Of a stretch of DNA of 64,000 nt, positions 25,494-34,069 are shown in pieces. The notes under the pieces are model-generated. The model saw nothing but the letters and a program-made list of their open reading frames with translations, ran no database searches and had not been told where the DNA came from. How positions within the stretch are numbered: the stretch's first letter is position 1; each line of letters begins with the position of its first letter. The DNA comes from Listeria_A hofi (GTDB taxonomy: Bacteria; Bacillota; Bacilli; Lactobacillales; Listeriaceae). The position numbers and the translations under genes were made by a program. Where the stretch lies: NCBI RefSeq assembly GCF_963575615.1, contig NZ_CAUYTL010000013.1, positions 3,169 through 67,168 on the forward strand. Direction: 5' to 3'.

Positions 25494-26420
25494 TTACTTC
25501 AATATCAATTTCCCAGCCACTTGCTTCTTATCAATCAGCTGGTGCGCACCAATCACACCTCGTAAATCAAACGTCAGCACTTCCGCAGTTTTCAGTTGTA
25601 ATTTATGTGCACGGTATAAATCGGCCAAATATCCTAACGCTTCTTTATCCTTCATATCTTTCGAGCGCTTCATCCGGATTGCTTTCACTTTCTTCTCATC
25701 CGCGTTCTCTGGTAAGCTGGTAAGCGATACATAACGTCCGCCTTTCTTCACGTACTGCAATCCTTCTGCCGATGCCTTTCCCCCAAAACTGGTATCTAAA
25801 ACAACATTCACTTTATTATGCAATACTTGCGATAAATCATCCTTATCGTATGAGAACACGCGATCAGCACCTAGTGCACTGACGTAATCCGCATTTTTAC
25901 TGCTCGCGACGCCAATCACTTTGTATCCTTGCTCTTTCGCGATTTGGACGGCAATCGAACCGACTGCTCCAGAAGCGCCTAGAATGATGATTTTTTCACC
26001 TTTTTTCAGTTTAGCAAGTTGCAGGGCATAATAAGCCGTAATTCCGACTGACGCAAGTCCTGCTGCTTCCTCCAAACTCATTTCTTTTGGTTTTTTCACA
26101 ACGTTATAGCTCGGTGTCGCAACATATTCGCTGTAGCCACCAATTGCTGGATGGCCAATTACAATGTCACCAACTGCGTAATTCTTCACTTTTGAGCCGA
26201 CTTCGGTTATCTCACCGACAATATCGCTCCCTGGAACAATCGGGAACTCAAGCGGGCGCATTTTTTGCATGGCACCTGATCGTAATAAGCCATCATAAGG
26301 GTTAACACCTGCCGCTAAAACCTTGATAACTAGGCCTTTTTCACTTGCTTTTGGTTTCGGTAATTCTAATTCTTCAAATACTTCTGGTTCGCCGTACTCT
26401 TTAAAACCTAATGCTTTCAT
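25494..26420 (-). CDS. NADP-dependent quinone-oxidoreductase-type MDR protein
   Basis: 308 residues of the medium-chain dehydrogenase/reductase superfamily. A GroES-like N-terminal domain (VIKVLAAGVNPYDGLLRSGAM, PIVPGSDIVGEI) is followed by a Rossmann domain ILGASGAVGSIAVQIAKEQGYKVIGVASS. The structural and catalytic zinc cysteines are absent, as in zeta-crystallin/quinone oxidoreductases. The substrate is unknown. CATGGAGGTTACAGG precedes the ATG. It follows the hydrolase gene by about 20 nt and probably shares a transcript with it and the PC4-like gene. Confidence 0.88.
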   Translation of the reverse strand: MKALGFKEYGEPEVFEELELPKPKASEKGLVIKVLAAGVNPYDGLLRSGAMQKMRPLEFPIVPGSDIVGEITEVGSKVKNYAVGDIVIGHPAIGGYSEYVATPSYNVVKKPKEMSLEEAAGLASVGITAYYALQLAKLKKGEKIIILGASGAVGSIAVQIAKEQGYKVIGVASSKNADYVSALGADRVFSYDKDDLSQVLHNKVNVVLDTSFGGKASAEGLQYVKKGGRYVSLTSLPENADEKKVKAIRMKRSKDMKDKEALGYLADLYRAHKLQLKTAEVLTFDLRGVIGAHQLIDKKQVAGKLILK

Positions 26421-26440
26421 CCTGTAACCTCCATGTTTGT

Positions 26441-27106
26441 TTAACTATTTTCCGTTTTTGTGTCTTGATTATCTATTTCGACTTTCGTAAACCACTCTAA
26501 CATGGCTTCTGCTTCTTCTTCACTAACATTATGCACCACATCAAAAGTTTGGAATGTCACATCATTACTCAAGCTTTCAAAATATTTTGCTGCTCGCTCG
26601 CCTTCTGTAATCGGAAAAACCGGATCTTTTGTGCCATGACCTATAAAAACACGTTTGGACTTCAATAATAAGTTTTTTGGTCCATTTTCTAAAAAAGTAG
26701 GTAACTTCGCGCTTAGAAAAACGCCGCCACAATACATCCCACCATTTTTCAAAAACTCAGTCATAGCAACAATTCCACCTTGGTCAAATCCAAATAGATA
26801 TAATTTTTCCCGGTCAATTGATTGGTATTGCTTCAAAATCATTTCAATAAAGTCGTGAACGTTGCTTGCTGCATATGAAACCGTTTTTTCACTCGGTTCA
26901 CCGTCTAATACCGGTTTATAATAGGAATAACCTGGCCCTTGCTGTACGTTACCGCGGATGCTAACAATTACAAAGCGATCCATGAGTGATTCCAGCGTGC
27001 CTGGCATATCTAATTCATCTGCTCCAATACCGTGAAGTGCAAAAATAGTCGGAAATGTATCTTCTACTTTCCGATTAATTGGCTCATAAATATCATATGC
27101 AAACAT
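26441..27106 (-). CDS. alpha/beta hydrolase (phospholipase/carboxylesterase type) with altered nucleophile
   Basis: 221 residues with the COG0400-type layout: IFALHGIGADE (oxyanion region), the nucleophile elbow, GHGTKDPVFP (acid) and a late His (DVVHNVS). The elbow reads GFDQGG where the family has GFSQGG; the codon is GAC (Asp). Either catalysis differs or the protein is inactive. ATG 27106 has GGGGGA upstream. It is in a likely operon with the PC4-like gene before it and the MDR gene after it. Confidence 0.82.
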   Translation of the reverse strand: MFAYDIYEPINRKVEDTFPTIFALHGIGADELDMPGTLESLMDRFVIVSIRGNVQQGPGYSYYKPVLDGEPSEKTVSYAASNVHDFIEMILKQYQSIDREKLYLFGFDQGGIVAMTEFLKNGGMYCGGVFLSAKLPTFLENGPKNLLLKSKRVFIGHGTKDPVFPITEGERAAKYFESLSNDVTFQTFDVVHNVSEEEAEAMLEWFTKVEIDNQDTKTENS

Positions 27107-27120
27107 AAACAATTCCCCCG

Positions 27121-27330
27121 TTACTTCGCTAATTCAGCAATTTTTTTAAACTCTTCCTCCGTGAGTGTCAAACCTTTGCCCATTTTTTCATTGCCCGGTG
27201 ACCAGTCACGAATATCGTATTTTGGCGCACGCCCGTTCCAACTGATGAGATTAACCTCTTTGCGCCAACCCTTTGCATTCTCCGACAAAACACCAATATG
27301 TTCTACAATTTCATATTCAATATTGCTCAT
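27121..27330 (-). CDS. PC4/YdbC-like ssDNA-binding protein
   Basis: 69 residues. The core IGVLSENAKGWRKEVNLISW, KYDIRDWSP and MGKGLTLTEEEFKKI matches the bacterial PC4-like YdbC family, which binds single-stranded DNA and is linked to transcription (family knowledge). ATG 27330 is preferred with AAAAGGAG 9 nt upstream. It is the first gene of a three-gene minus-strand group. Confidence 0.88.
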   Translation of the reverse strand: MSNIEYEIVEHIGVLSENAKGWRKEVNLISWNGRAPKYDIRDWSPGNEKMGKGLTLTEEEFKKIAELAK

Positions 27331-27503
27331 CTGCCAAAACTCCTTTTTTAAGTAATGTTCCACATAGTTCATACTAACAGATATTTACCCTCAAATCGCC
27401 TCGCAGAATCGTATTTCAAAAAAATCTTTTTATTTTGACTAGAAAAATCGCTGTGGTTGCGTTAGGATGGGATTAGAGACTAGATGGAACGGAGGCCGTA
27501 ATA

Positions 27504-28256
27504 GTGGAAGAGACTCCTCAAGATTTTTTATTAGATACGTGTTTATTAGCAGGAAAAATTATGATGGAAAGCGGTGCAGAGATGTACCGTGTGGAAGATA
27601 CAATGAGTCGGATTGCAGAGGCAGCCTCTGAGAGGAAGGGTATTAGCTTCGTGACACCGACCGGGATTTTTATGGCTTTGCATGGTGGTTCAACCGTGAA
27701 AATGGAGCAGATTCCGGCGCGAACGATTAACTTGGAAAAGGTTTCTTTGGTTAATGATTTATCGCGTGAGTTTACCATGAAGCAAATTACATTGGGGCAA
27801 CTTTATACGAGATTGCGGGCGCTTGATAAGGAAGTGAAATTTTTCCCCGTCTGGTTGCAGATTGTCGCGGCGGCGGTCGTGAGTGGGACACTGATGATGA
27901 TTTTTGGTGGGGTTTGGAAAGACTTATTGACGACTTGTATTATCGGTGCGATTGGATTTGTGATTTTTTATTACGGGACGGAATTCTTTAAAGTGAAATT
28001 TTTAGCGGAGTTTTTAGCGGCTTTTTCGGTTGGTTTGCTGGCCGTTTTGGCGATTTCTATCGACTGGGGAGTGAGTCTGGATAAGATGATTATTGGAGGC
28101 GTGATGCCACTCGTTCCTGGCGTGCCGATCACGAATGCGGTGCGCGATTTGCTGGCTGGACACTTGTTATCTGGAATGGCACGCGGTACAGAGGCATTGA
28201 TTACGGCTGGGACGATTGGAATTGGAATTGCTGTGGTTTTTCGGTTTTTTGGCTAA
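27504..28256 (+). CDS. threonine/serine exporter, N-terminal-type subunit (ThrE/YjjP)
   Basis: 250 residues. The soluble N-terminal part (LAGKIMMESGAEMYRVEDTMSRIA, GISFVTPTGIFMAL) is followed by about five membrane helices from residue 115, with GGVMPLVPGVPITNAVRDLLAGH typical of the ThrE/YjjP family. It should work with the YjjB-like subunit encoded next to export small amino acids or dicarboxylates (family knowledge). The GTG start at 27504 has GGAGG upstream. Confidence 0.88.
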   Translation: MEETPQDFLLDTCLLAGKIMMESGAEMYRVEDTMSRIAEAASERKGISFVTPTGIFMALHGGSTVKMEQIPARTINLEKVSLVNDLSREFTMKQITLGQLYTRLRALDKEVKFFPVWLQIVAAAVVSGTLMMIFGGVWKDLLTTCIIGAIGFVIFYYGTEFFKVKFLAEFLAAFSVGLLAVLAISIDWGVSLDKMIIGGVMPLVPGVPITNAVRDLLAGHLLSGMARGTEALITAGTIGIGIAVVFRFFG

Positions 28257-28268
28257 TGAAGTGCTAAA

Positions 28269-28365
28269 ATGGCTCGTTCAGCTCCGACAGAAATTGTTAG
28301 GGGGCGCAGAAAAACTCCTCTTTTGACTTTTTTGGAGGCCACGAAATTTCCGAGGAGCTAGCCAT
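28269..28365. other. structured intergenic element between the two ThrE subunit genes
   Basis: Nested inverted repeats: ATGGCT (28269-28274) with AGCCAT (28360-28365), and AGCTCC (28280-28285) with GGAGCT (28354-28359). A further CTCC/GGAG pair lies inside around a T-rich loop. It could be an RNA fold or a degenerate mobile repeat. Confidence 0.4.
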
Positions 28366-28434
28366 TGAAGCCTAATCTGAAAAGAACCAAGCAATGATTC
28401 CAATCGCAACACACACATGTAAGGAGGTAATAAC

Positions 28435-28887
28435 ATGTTTTGGACTATTCTCATGCAACTCGCTTTTAGTTTTTTAGCCACGCTCGCATTTGCAATTATC
28501 ACCAATGTTCCTCGTCGCTCGCTTATTGAGTGTGGTCTGACAGGAACATTTGGCTGGATGACTTATTGGGTTTTAATGCAATTTGACGCTGGGACAACGA
28601 TAAGTACGCTTGCTGGTGCTTTTATTGTCGCTATCGCCAGTTTCTTTTTTGCAAAATCAAAAAGGTTGCCAGTCACGATTTTCAATGTTCCTGGCATTGT
28701 TCCGCTTGTACCTGGCGGACTCGCATACCAAGCCGTTCGGAATTTTGTGCTCGGCGATTATCTTGAAGCTATTTCGTTTTCTGTACGTGTCGCCTTAGTT
28801 GCTGGTGCGATTGCTGCTGGCCTCGTTCTTTCGGAGATTTTAAACCATAGTATCCGTCGTTTTCGAGAACATAAGGAGAATATTTGA
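28435..28887 (+). CDS. threonine/serine exporter, C-terminal-type subunit (ThrE_2/YjjB)
   Basis: 150 residues with four to five membrane helices; IFNVPGIVPLVPGGLAYQAVRNFVLGDY is the hallmark of the YjjB/ThrE_2 family. It complements the YjjP-like subunit upstream; the two are a single chain in some bacteria. GTAAGGAGGTAATAAC precedes the ATG. The 178-nt gap to the first subunit is unusually long for partner genes. Confidence 0.88.
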   Translation: MFWTILMQLAFSFLATLAFAIITNVPRRSLIECGLTGTFGWMTYWVLMQFDAGTTISTLAGAFIVAIASFFFAKSKRLPVTIFNVPGIVPLVPGGLAYQAVRNFVLGDYLEAISFSVRVALVAGAIAAGLVLSEILNHSIRRFREHKENI

Positions 28888-28919
28888 GTCTCTTTCTTTA
28901 TAGATAGGAAATACGCCTC

Positions 28920-28948
28920 TTGAATCGATACGTATATACATGTATACT
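28920..28948 (+). promoter_or_regulatory. promoter with palindrome for the toxin-antitoxin operon
   Basis: TTGAAT (28920-28925), a 17-nt spacer and TATACT (28943-28948). The perfect palindrome TATACATGTATA (28935-28946) overlaps the -10 and is a likely site for autorepression by the AbrB-type antitoxin. Confidence 0.65.
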
Positions 28949-28969
28949 ATTATAGAAAAGGTGATTACA

Positions 28970-29218
28970 ATGATGTATGCATTGAAAAGATCCACTAGAA
29001 AATCTGGTCATAGTGTTATTACAACATTGCCGCCGGATATCATGTCTAAACTAGAGCTCGTTTCTGGCGATAATGTGGAATTTGTAATTAAGGATAATGT
29101 CGTAGAACTAAGAAAAGCCGCTGAGAAAAAAGAAGCTGTCTCCCAAGATTTTCTGAAAATGGCCGAAGAAGTGCTAGATGAATACGATCAAGCCTTCCGC
29201 GGTTTAGTCGATCGATGA
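28970..29218 (+). CDS. AbrB/MazE-type antitoxin
   Basis: 82 residues. The N-terminal swapped-hairpin DNA-binding domain (KRSTRKSGHSVITTLPPDIMSKLELVSGDNVEF) is followed by a charged helical tail (SQDFLKMAEEVLDEYDQAFRGL) that would neutralise the partner. ATG 28970 is used with AAAAGGTG upstream; an ATG ten codons earlier lacks this. The stop overlaps the toxin start (ATGA). Confidence 0.87.
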   Translation: MMYALKRSTRKSGHSVITTLPPDIMSKLELVSGDNVEFVIKDNVVELRKAAEKKEAVSQDFLKMAEEVLDEYDQAFRGLVDR

Positions 29219-29616
29219 CGCTTCGTTATCTCACGGAACCCGAGGTCATTATGCTAAACGGTTTGTTGATTAAGAAATTTAGTCCGATGGAACCCATTGG
29301 TATTATCGAGCCTGGTGCGCTGAATATGTTCATAGAACAGCCGAAACAAATCGTTTTCGAGCGTGAACTTTATCCAACATTACATGATAAAGCTGGGATT
29401 CTTTACAAAAATTTAGTCATCAAACATTGTTTCGCAAATGCAAATAAGCGGACAGCTCTTGCTTCTCTAGCTTTATTTTTAAAATATAATGGTTCGCAAT
29501 TAATGGCCTCCAATCAAGATGCAGAAGATTTTACAGTTAGTATTGCATTAAATAGTACTATGCAACTCGAAGCCATTTCTACTTGGATTCAAAAAAATTC
29601 GGTGATGCCTCGCTAA
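29215..29616 (+). CDS. Doc-type (Fic fold) toxin
   Basis: 133 residues with the Doc motif HCFANANKR (HxFx-N-x-NKR), preceded by PTLHDKAGILYKNLVIK. Doc proteins phosphorylate EF-Tu and stop translation (known). Here the antitoxin is AbrB-like instead of Phd. It is coupled by ATGA overlap and ends in a terminator whose stem contains its stop codon. It is complete, so probably active. Confidence 0.9.
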   Translation: MTLRYLTEPEVIMLNGLLIKKFSPMEPIGIIEPGALNMFIEQPKQIVFERELYPTLHDKAGILYKNLVIKHCFANANKRTALASLALFLKYNGSQLMASNQDAEDFTVSIALNSTMQLEAISTWIQKNSVMPR

Positions 29617-29636
29617 CAGGCATCGCCGAATTTTTT
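29596..29636. terminator. terminator after the Doc toxin
   Basis: A 14-nt stem, AATTCGGTGATGCC (29596-29609) with GGCATCGCCGAATT (29619-29632), has one mismatch/wobble and a T run. It also serves the converging exporter operon. Confidence 0.88.
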
Positions 29637-30783
29637 ATATGAAAGAACTCACTCGATTATTTTTTGTAAATTTATAGCTCGCAATGCAGAAGAATAGTAA
29701 GGCATATCCTAGTATAATCGCGATATTCAAGCTAATTGATGCCAAATTGCCATTGTCTTGTAAAGTCGTTATCGCGTTCATTACCCAATATTGTGGCAGG
29801 AATTCCGCAATTTTTTGCATGAATGCTGGCATGATTTGAACTGGAATAAGCGCGCCTGATAGCAAGCTTGTAAGTGTAAATAAAATCATTTGTAATCCGC
29901 TGACGCTCTTTCTACTTGTCGCCGTGAATCCGAGTGCTAATGACAGCAAGACTGCCATAATTGCAAAGACAAATAACACGCCAAATAGTGCGAAATAGGA
30001 TACGCCTGGGTCAATTTTGAATGCAAATCGCATCGCCGTTAGACAAATCGTAATCTCCGTCACAACGACCGCTAGCGCAAATAGAGCATTTCCAAATAAA
30101 TAGGCTTTACTGCTAAGCGGTGTTGACATCAAACGGTAAAATGTGCCATCTTCTTTTTCTTGCAAAATCAGCTCGCCCAGATTACCAGCCGCATAAAGCA
30201 GCATCATACATAGAAAACCAAGAATTTGCGTCGACATCATTAATACGATATCTTGCTGATTACTCGTTGTTTTTTGTATCACATTTACTTTAGATTGATC
30301 AAACGTCGTTGCATATTTTGAAAAGTCTTGTCCGCCTTTTTCACTCGCCTGAATCATCGTCATAATATTGCTAAGCGAGGCATCCACTGTTCTTTTCACT
30401 GTGTTATTAACCGCATCACCTTGCATCGATTTTACTTTAATATGTTGTGGATTAAGCGCCGCAATACTATCCTCCGAGCCTTTTTCAAAAATAATGAGCG
30501 CATCTAATTGTCCACCAGTTAATTTCTTATCTCCAGAAGCCTTCGAAACAGACTGAATACTATCGTTATCTTGCTTCATCCAAGTCACCATTTGTGTCGT
30601 ATAAACACCTGGATCCTCATTCACCAAACCAACTTTCAATGCAGTCGTCTCAGATTGAGCCCCATATGAAAGAAAGTAGATTAAAATACTTAAAATCGGC
30701 AAACCTATAATCACGAGCAGCTTTGCCTTATTTTGTGTGAGGCTTTTCAAATTATGCCTGAAAATCCAACCAATTTGTTGCAT
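29635..30783 (-). CDS. ABC-2 type exporter permease
   Basis: 382 residues: one N-terminal membrane helix (about 20-40), a large external region (to about 175), then five to six helices (QILGFLCMMLLYAAGNL onward), the ABC-2 permease layout. It forms a transporter with the second permease and the ATPase upstream. The substrate is unknown; the linked two-component system suggests an antimicrobial or envelope-stress compound. Confidence 0.85.
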   Translation of the reverse strand: MQQIGWIFRHNLKSLTQNKAKLLVIIGLPILSILIYFLSYGAQSETTALKVGLVNEDPGVYTTQMVTWMKQDNDSIQSVSKASGDKKLTGGQLDALIIFEKGSEDSIAALNPQHIKVKSMQGDAVNNTVKRTVDASLSNIMTMIQASEKGGQDFSKYATTFDQSKVNVIQKTTSNQQDIVLMMSTQILGFLCMMLLYAAGNLGELILQEKEDGTFYRLMSTPLSSKAYLFGNALFALAVVVTEITICLTAMRFAFKIDPGVSYFALFGVLFVFAIMAVLLSLALGFTATSRKSVSGLQMILFTLTSLLSGALIPVQIMPAFMQKIAEFLPQYWVMNAITTLQDNGNLASISLNIAIILGYALLFFCIASYKFTKNNRVSSFI

Positions 30784-30784
30784 T

Positions 30785-31894
30785 TTAATACACTTCCTTT
30801 CGTCTAATCCACAAGCTCATCCCAACGACAAGAACTCCGGTTATCAATAAGTTTGTCAGAATTGGAAACGTTGCTGCAGCTAAATCATGATTATACAATA
30901 CATCCTTGACACCGACACGAACCCAACCAATTGGCGATAATTTTGACATTAGCCCGTCACCAGTTGGGAAATACGCGCCTCCCAGAAAAGCAAATACTTG
31001 TATCATAATTGACGCAGCTCCATTCGCCGCGGGATTACCATTGCTGAACACATCGACCGCCATTCCAAGTGCCACCGATAAGAATAATAAACTAAAATAA
31101 ATGACAAAAATAACAAGGCTATACTCGCCCCAATTAACGCCGAAAAACAAATCGGAAATGACCATCAGCAAAATGAGTGAGACCGTCTGCATAAAAATCG
31201 CACCGAGAAAATTTCCAATAATCGCAGTCGACTTCTTGATCGGTGCAATGAATAAGCGTACATCGGTATGTCGCACTTTTTCCTCACGAAATACGTTGAT
31301 GCCGCTATTAATCCCAAACATCATGACCATAGCAATCATCGCAATCGCATAATATTCGAAAGCACTAATATCATTGCCTGATGCTAATTCTTCCACTTGA
31401 ATCGCAGTATCAGATGCTTTCGGAGGACTTTGCAAAACAGTAGCCTGTGTTGGATCCACTTTTATAATCGTGCTCGCCAACCGATATTGCGATGTAAAGC
31501 CATTCAAATAGCCATCGAGCACACTTTTCTCAATCTGACTTGGTGAATTCGTTGTCACCGTCAAATCATCTTTCACGTCCACGTAGCCCACAGCGTCACC
31601 GTTATCAACCGCTTCTTTGCCAGACTTCGCACTATCCGCCTTTTTAAACGTCACCTGCTTTCCACTAGCCTTCATTGCAAACGAACCAAACGCCTTACCT
31701 AGCGGATTATCCTTTTGTACCGTGTATTCCACCGTCATTTTATCCAGCTCTACATCACTACTAAAAGCATTTTGCAACACACTTCCCAGCACCAAAATCA
31801 ACGCTAATGGGAAAATCATCATATAGAGGAAAAAGCCCTTGTCACGTAGCGTTAGCTTGATTGCCTTCAACATAATATGAAAAATCATCATCAC
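30785..31894 (-). CDS. ABC-2 type exporter permease
   Basis: 369 residues, the same layout as its neighbour: helix near 17-40, extracellular domain to about 175, then helices (FEYYAIAMIAMVMMFGINSGINVFREEK onward). It starts at GTG 31894 with GGGAG upstream and is followed after one base by the other permease. The two probably form a heterodimer. Confidence 0.85.
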   Translation of the reverse strand: MMMIFHIMLKAIKLTLRDKGFFLYMMIFPLALILVLGSVLQNAFSSDVELDKMTVEYTVQKDNPLGKAFGSFAMKASGKQVTFKKADSAKSGKEAVDNGDAVGYVDVKDDLTVTTNSPSQIEKSVLDGYLNGFTSQYRLASTIIKVDPTQATVLQSPPKASDTAIQVEELASGNDISAFEYYAIAMIAMVMMFGINSGINVFREEKVRHTDVRLFIAPIKKSTAIIGNFLGAIFMQTVSLILLMVISDLFFGVNWGEYSLVIFVIYFSLLFLSVALGMAVDVFSNGNPAANGAASIMIQVFAFLGGAYFPTGDGLMSKLSPIGWVRVGVKDVLYNHDLAAATFPILTNLLITGVLVVGMSLWIRRKEVY

Positions 31895-31910
31895 AAGCTC
31901 AACTCCCTCT

Positions 31911-32849
31911 CTAATCTCGTAATTTCCGGCCCGTTAAATTCAAAAAGACCGTTTCCAAATTCAGCGTTTGCTGGTTCATCTCAATCACTTCAACTGACTG
32001 GCTAATTAGCGCACCTAATACTGTATTCAAATTATTTACTTCACTGCTGGATGTAATCTTAAGCGTATTGCCTTCTATTACTTCCACCGCTTGAATACCT
32101 GAAATCGCCCGCAATACATCTAAATTTATTTTTGCCACATCGTCCACAACTAAACGCATTTCTTTGATGTCCGAAACAAGGCTCACCAATTGCTCCTTCG
32201 TGCCCTCTGCAATCACTTTTCCGTGGTCAATAATTGAAATATAGTCACACAATTCCTCCACTTCTTCCATATAATGACTCGTGTAAATAATCGTGCATCC
32301 CGATTCATTCAACTTCTTAATCGACTTCAAAATATAATTCCTAGACTGCGGATCAATCCCAACCGTCGGCTCATCCATAATAATCAGCTCCGGTTTATGC
32401 GCAATCGCACACGCAATATTCAACCGCCGCTTCATCCCACCTGAAAAAGTCCCCGGCTTATCCTTTGCCTTATCTGCCAAACCAACAAACTCCAAAGCCG
32501 TTACCGCTGCTGCATCCAATTCCTTTCCACGCAACCCGTAAAGTCCCGCAAAAAAACGCACATTCTCAAAAGCCGACAAATCCGTATACAGCGCAATTTC
32601 CTGTGGCACTAAACCAATTCGTTGCTTAATCTGTAAACTATGCTGTTCCTGCTCCTCTCCAAATAAGCGAATCTGTCCGCTATTCTTCTTCAAAAGCCCG
32701 CATAAAACACTAATCGTCGTACTTTTCCCTGCACCGTTAGGACCAAGCAAACCAAAAATCTGCCCCTCCTCGATCGTCAAATCCAAATTATCCACGGCAA
32801 TATTTTTTTCAAACTTCTTCGTCAACTGCTCAATTTCAACGATTTTCAT
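31911..32849 (-). CDS. ABC exporter ATP-binding subunit
   Basis: 312 residues. Walker A LLGPNGAGKSTT (about 36-47), Q-loop VPQEIALY, signature FSGGMKRRLNIA, Walker B LIIMDEPTVGID and the switch His in YTSHYMEE are all present, in the drug/ABC-2 (CcmA) subfamily. GTGAGGAGAAGTT precedes the ATG. It is the first gene of the transporter operon, about 100 nt after the histidine-kinase stop. Confidence 0.92.
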   Translation of the reverse strand: MKIVEIEQLTKKFEKNIAVDNLDLTIEEGQIFGLLGPNGAGKSTTISVLCGLLKKNSGQIRLFGEEQEQHSLQIKQRIGLVPQEIALYTDLSAFENVRFFAGLYGLRGKELDAAAVTALEFVGLADKAKDKPGTFSGGMKRRLNIACAIAHKPELIIMDEPTVGIDPQSRNYILKSIKKLNESGCTIIYTSHYMEEVEELCDYISIIDHGKVIAEGTKEQLVSLVSDIKEMRLVVDDVAKINLDVLRAISGIQAVEVIEGNTLKITSSSEVNNLNTVLGALISQSVEVIEMNQQTLNLETVFLNLTGRKLRD

Positions 32850-32953
32850 AACTTCTCCTCACTTCCATTATCATCTTACTTACTAGTATAGAAAAAAAAG
32901 GAGCATCACAATAGTGCAATTACTCATTTTCTTCCCGTGAGAATCCCACGAAT

Positions 32954-34069
32954 TTATTCAGCTGGAATTGGCAATAACGTCACAATCACAAAACCATTCG
33001 CCGCATCAATAATTAACTTACCTCCCAGTTTCGCCGTTCGCTCCTCCATTCCCGTCAAACCTAAACTTTTGTTTAATGAAGTAGCACCAATCCCATTATC
33101 ACGAAACTCTAAACGCACGAATCTATTCAAAACAGCTAGCGATACCTCGACCTTTGTTGCTTGGCTATATTTCAACACATTCGTAAGCCCTTCCGTCATA
33201 TTTTGAATCAACACATACCACATTCCTTGCGATATTTTTCCAACAACACCTTGCATCTGAAAAATTGTTCGAATCCCATACTGCATCTCAAAAGCCTCCA
33301 GCTGCGCCTTCAATCTATTAACACCCAAACTTTCCTGCGCCGGCTTTGTCATTTTCAACGTTTTTCGAATTTCTTCAATACCCGATTGATTAATCGCAAT
33401 CGCATTATTCAGCAATTCTGTAGCCTTTTCAAGGTCAATTGGAAGTAGCGCTTTAGCAGCCTCTAACTGCATCAAACCACCCGTCAACGAATGTCCCAAT
33501 TGATCGTGAATTTCATGTGATAACGTATTCCGCTCCTCTAATTTTGCCAAATATGCCTGCCTAAGCCCATTCGTTTCTGCAGCCTCAAGCCTTGCAACAA
33601 AGCCATCCAACTTCACTCGCATATCTTCATTTTCAAGTGTTAATTCTTCTAATAAATAAGCCATCCGGTTCAAATGCCAATAAAACACCCCTACAAACAC
33701 ACTAATTCCTACATACATCAATGGTAATCCGCTGAAAAAAAACATAATGCAGGTCAAAAGCAAAGGCCCCCAGATCCAGCCTATATTTATTTTTCGCCCC
33801 TGTAACCAAAGCGCAAACGTACAAAATGGTAATAACAATATCAGTAACGGCAAATACCACAACCCTGAAATGCCTACAAGAACAATTAATAAAATACGAA
33901 TTTCTACTCTATAACGCACTAAAATAAAAGATAACAATGTCACTGACAAATACAATAAAAAATGCAGTAAATAAAGTGCTATAAGAGCTCCTTTCGCATT
34001 CACCTCAAACAAATAGGCAATCAGCAACACGCAGACAGCCACATCGAGCATTACCTTCCACTTCGTCAT
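32954..34069 (-). CDS. sensor histidine kinase (HisKA_3, NarL-partner type)
   Basis: 371 residues. Five to six N-terminal helices (to about 150) are followed by a dimerisation/phosphorylation motif TLSHEIHDQLGHSLTGGL and an ATPase domain with LTNVLKYSQAT and DNGIGA, ending LGLTGMEER. The lack of an extracellular domain suggests sensing within the membrane. It overlaps the regulator stop by ATGA. With the downstream ABC-2 exporter it forms a detoxification-type unit resembling yvfRSTU of Bacillus (by analogy). Confidence 0.88.
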   Translation of the reverse strand: MTKWKVMLDVAVCVLLIAYLFEVNAKGALIALYLLHFLLYLSVTLLSFILVRYRVEIRILLIVLVGISGLWYLPLLILLLPFCTFALWLQGRKINIGWIWGPLLLTCIMFFFSGLPLMYVGISVFVGVFYWHLNRMAYLLEELTLENEDMRVKLDGFVARLEAAETNGLRQAYLAKLEERNTLSHEIHDQLGHSLTGGLMQLEAAKALLPIDLEKATELLNNAIAINQSGIEEIRKTLKMTKPAQESLGVNRLKAQLEAFEMQYGIRTIFQMQGVVGKISQGMWYVLIQNMTEGLTNVLKYSQATKVEVSLAVLNRFVRLEFRDNGIGATSLNKSLGLTGMEERTAKLGGKLIIDAANGFVIVTLLPIPAE

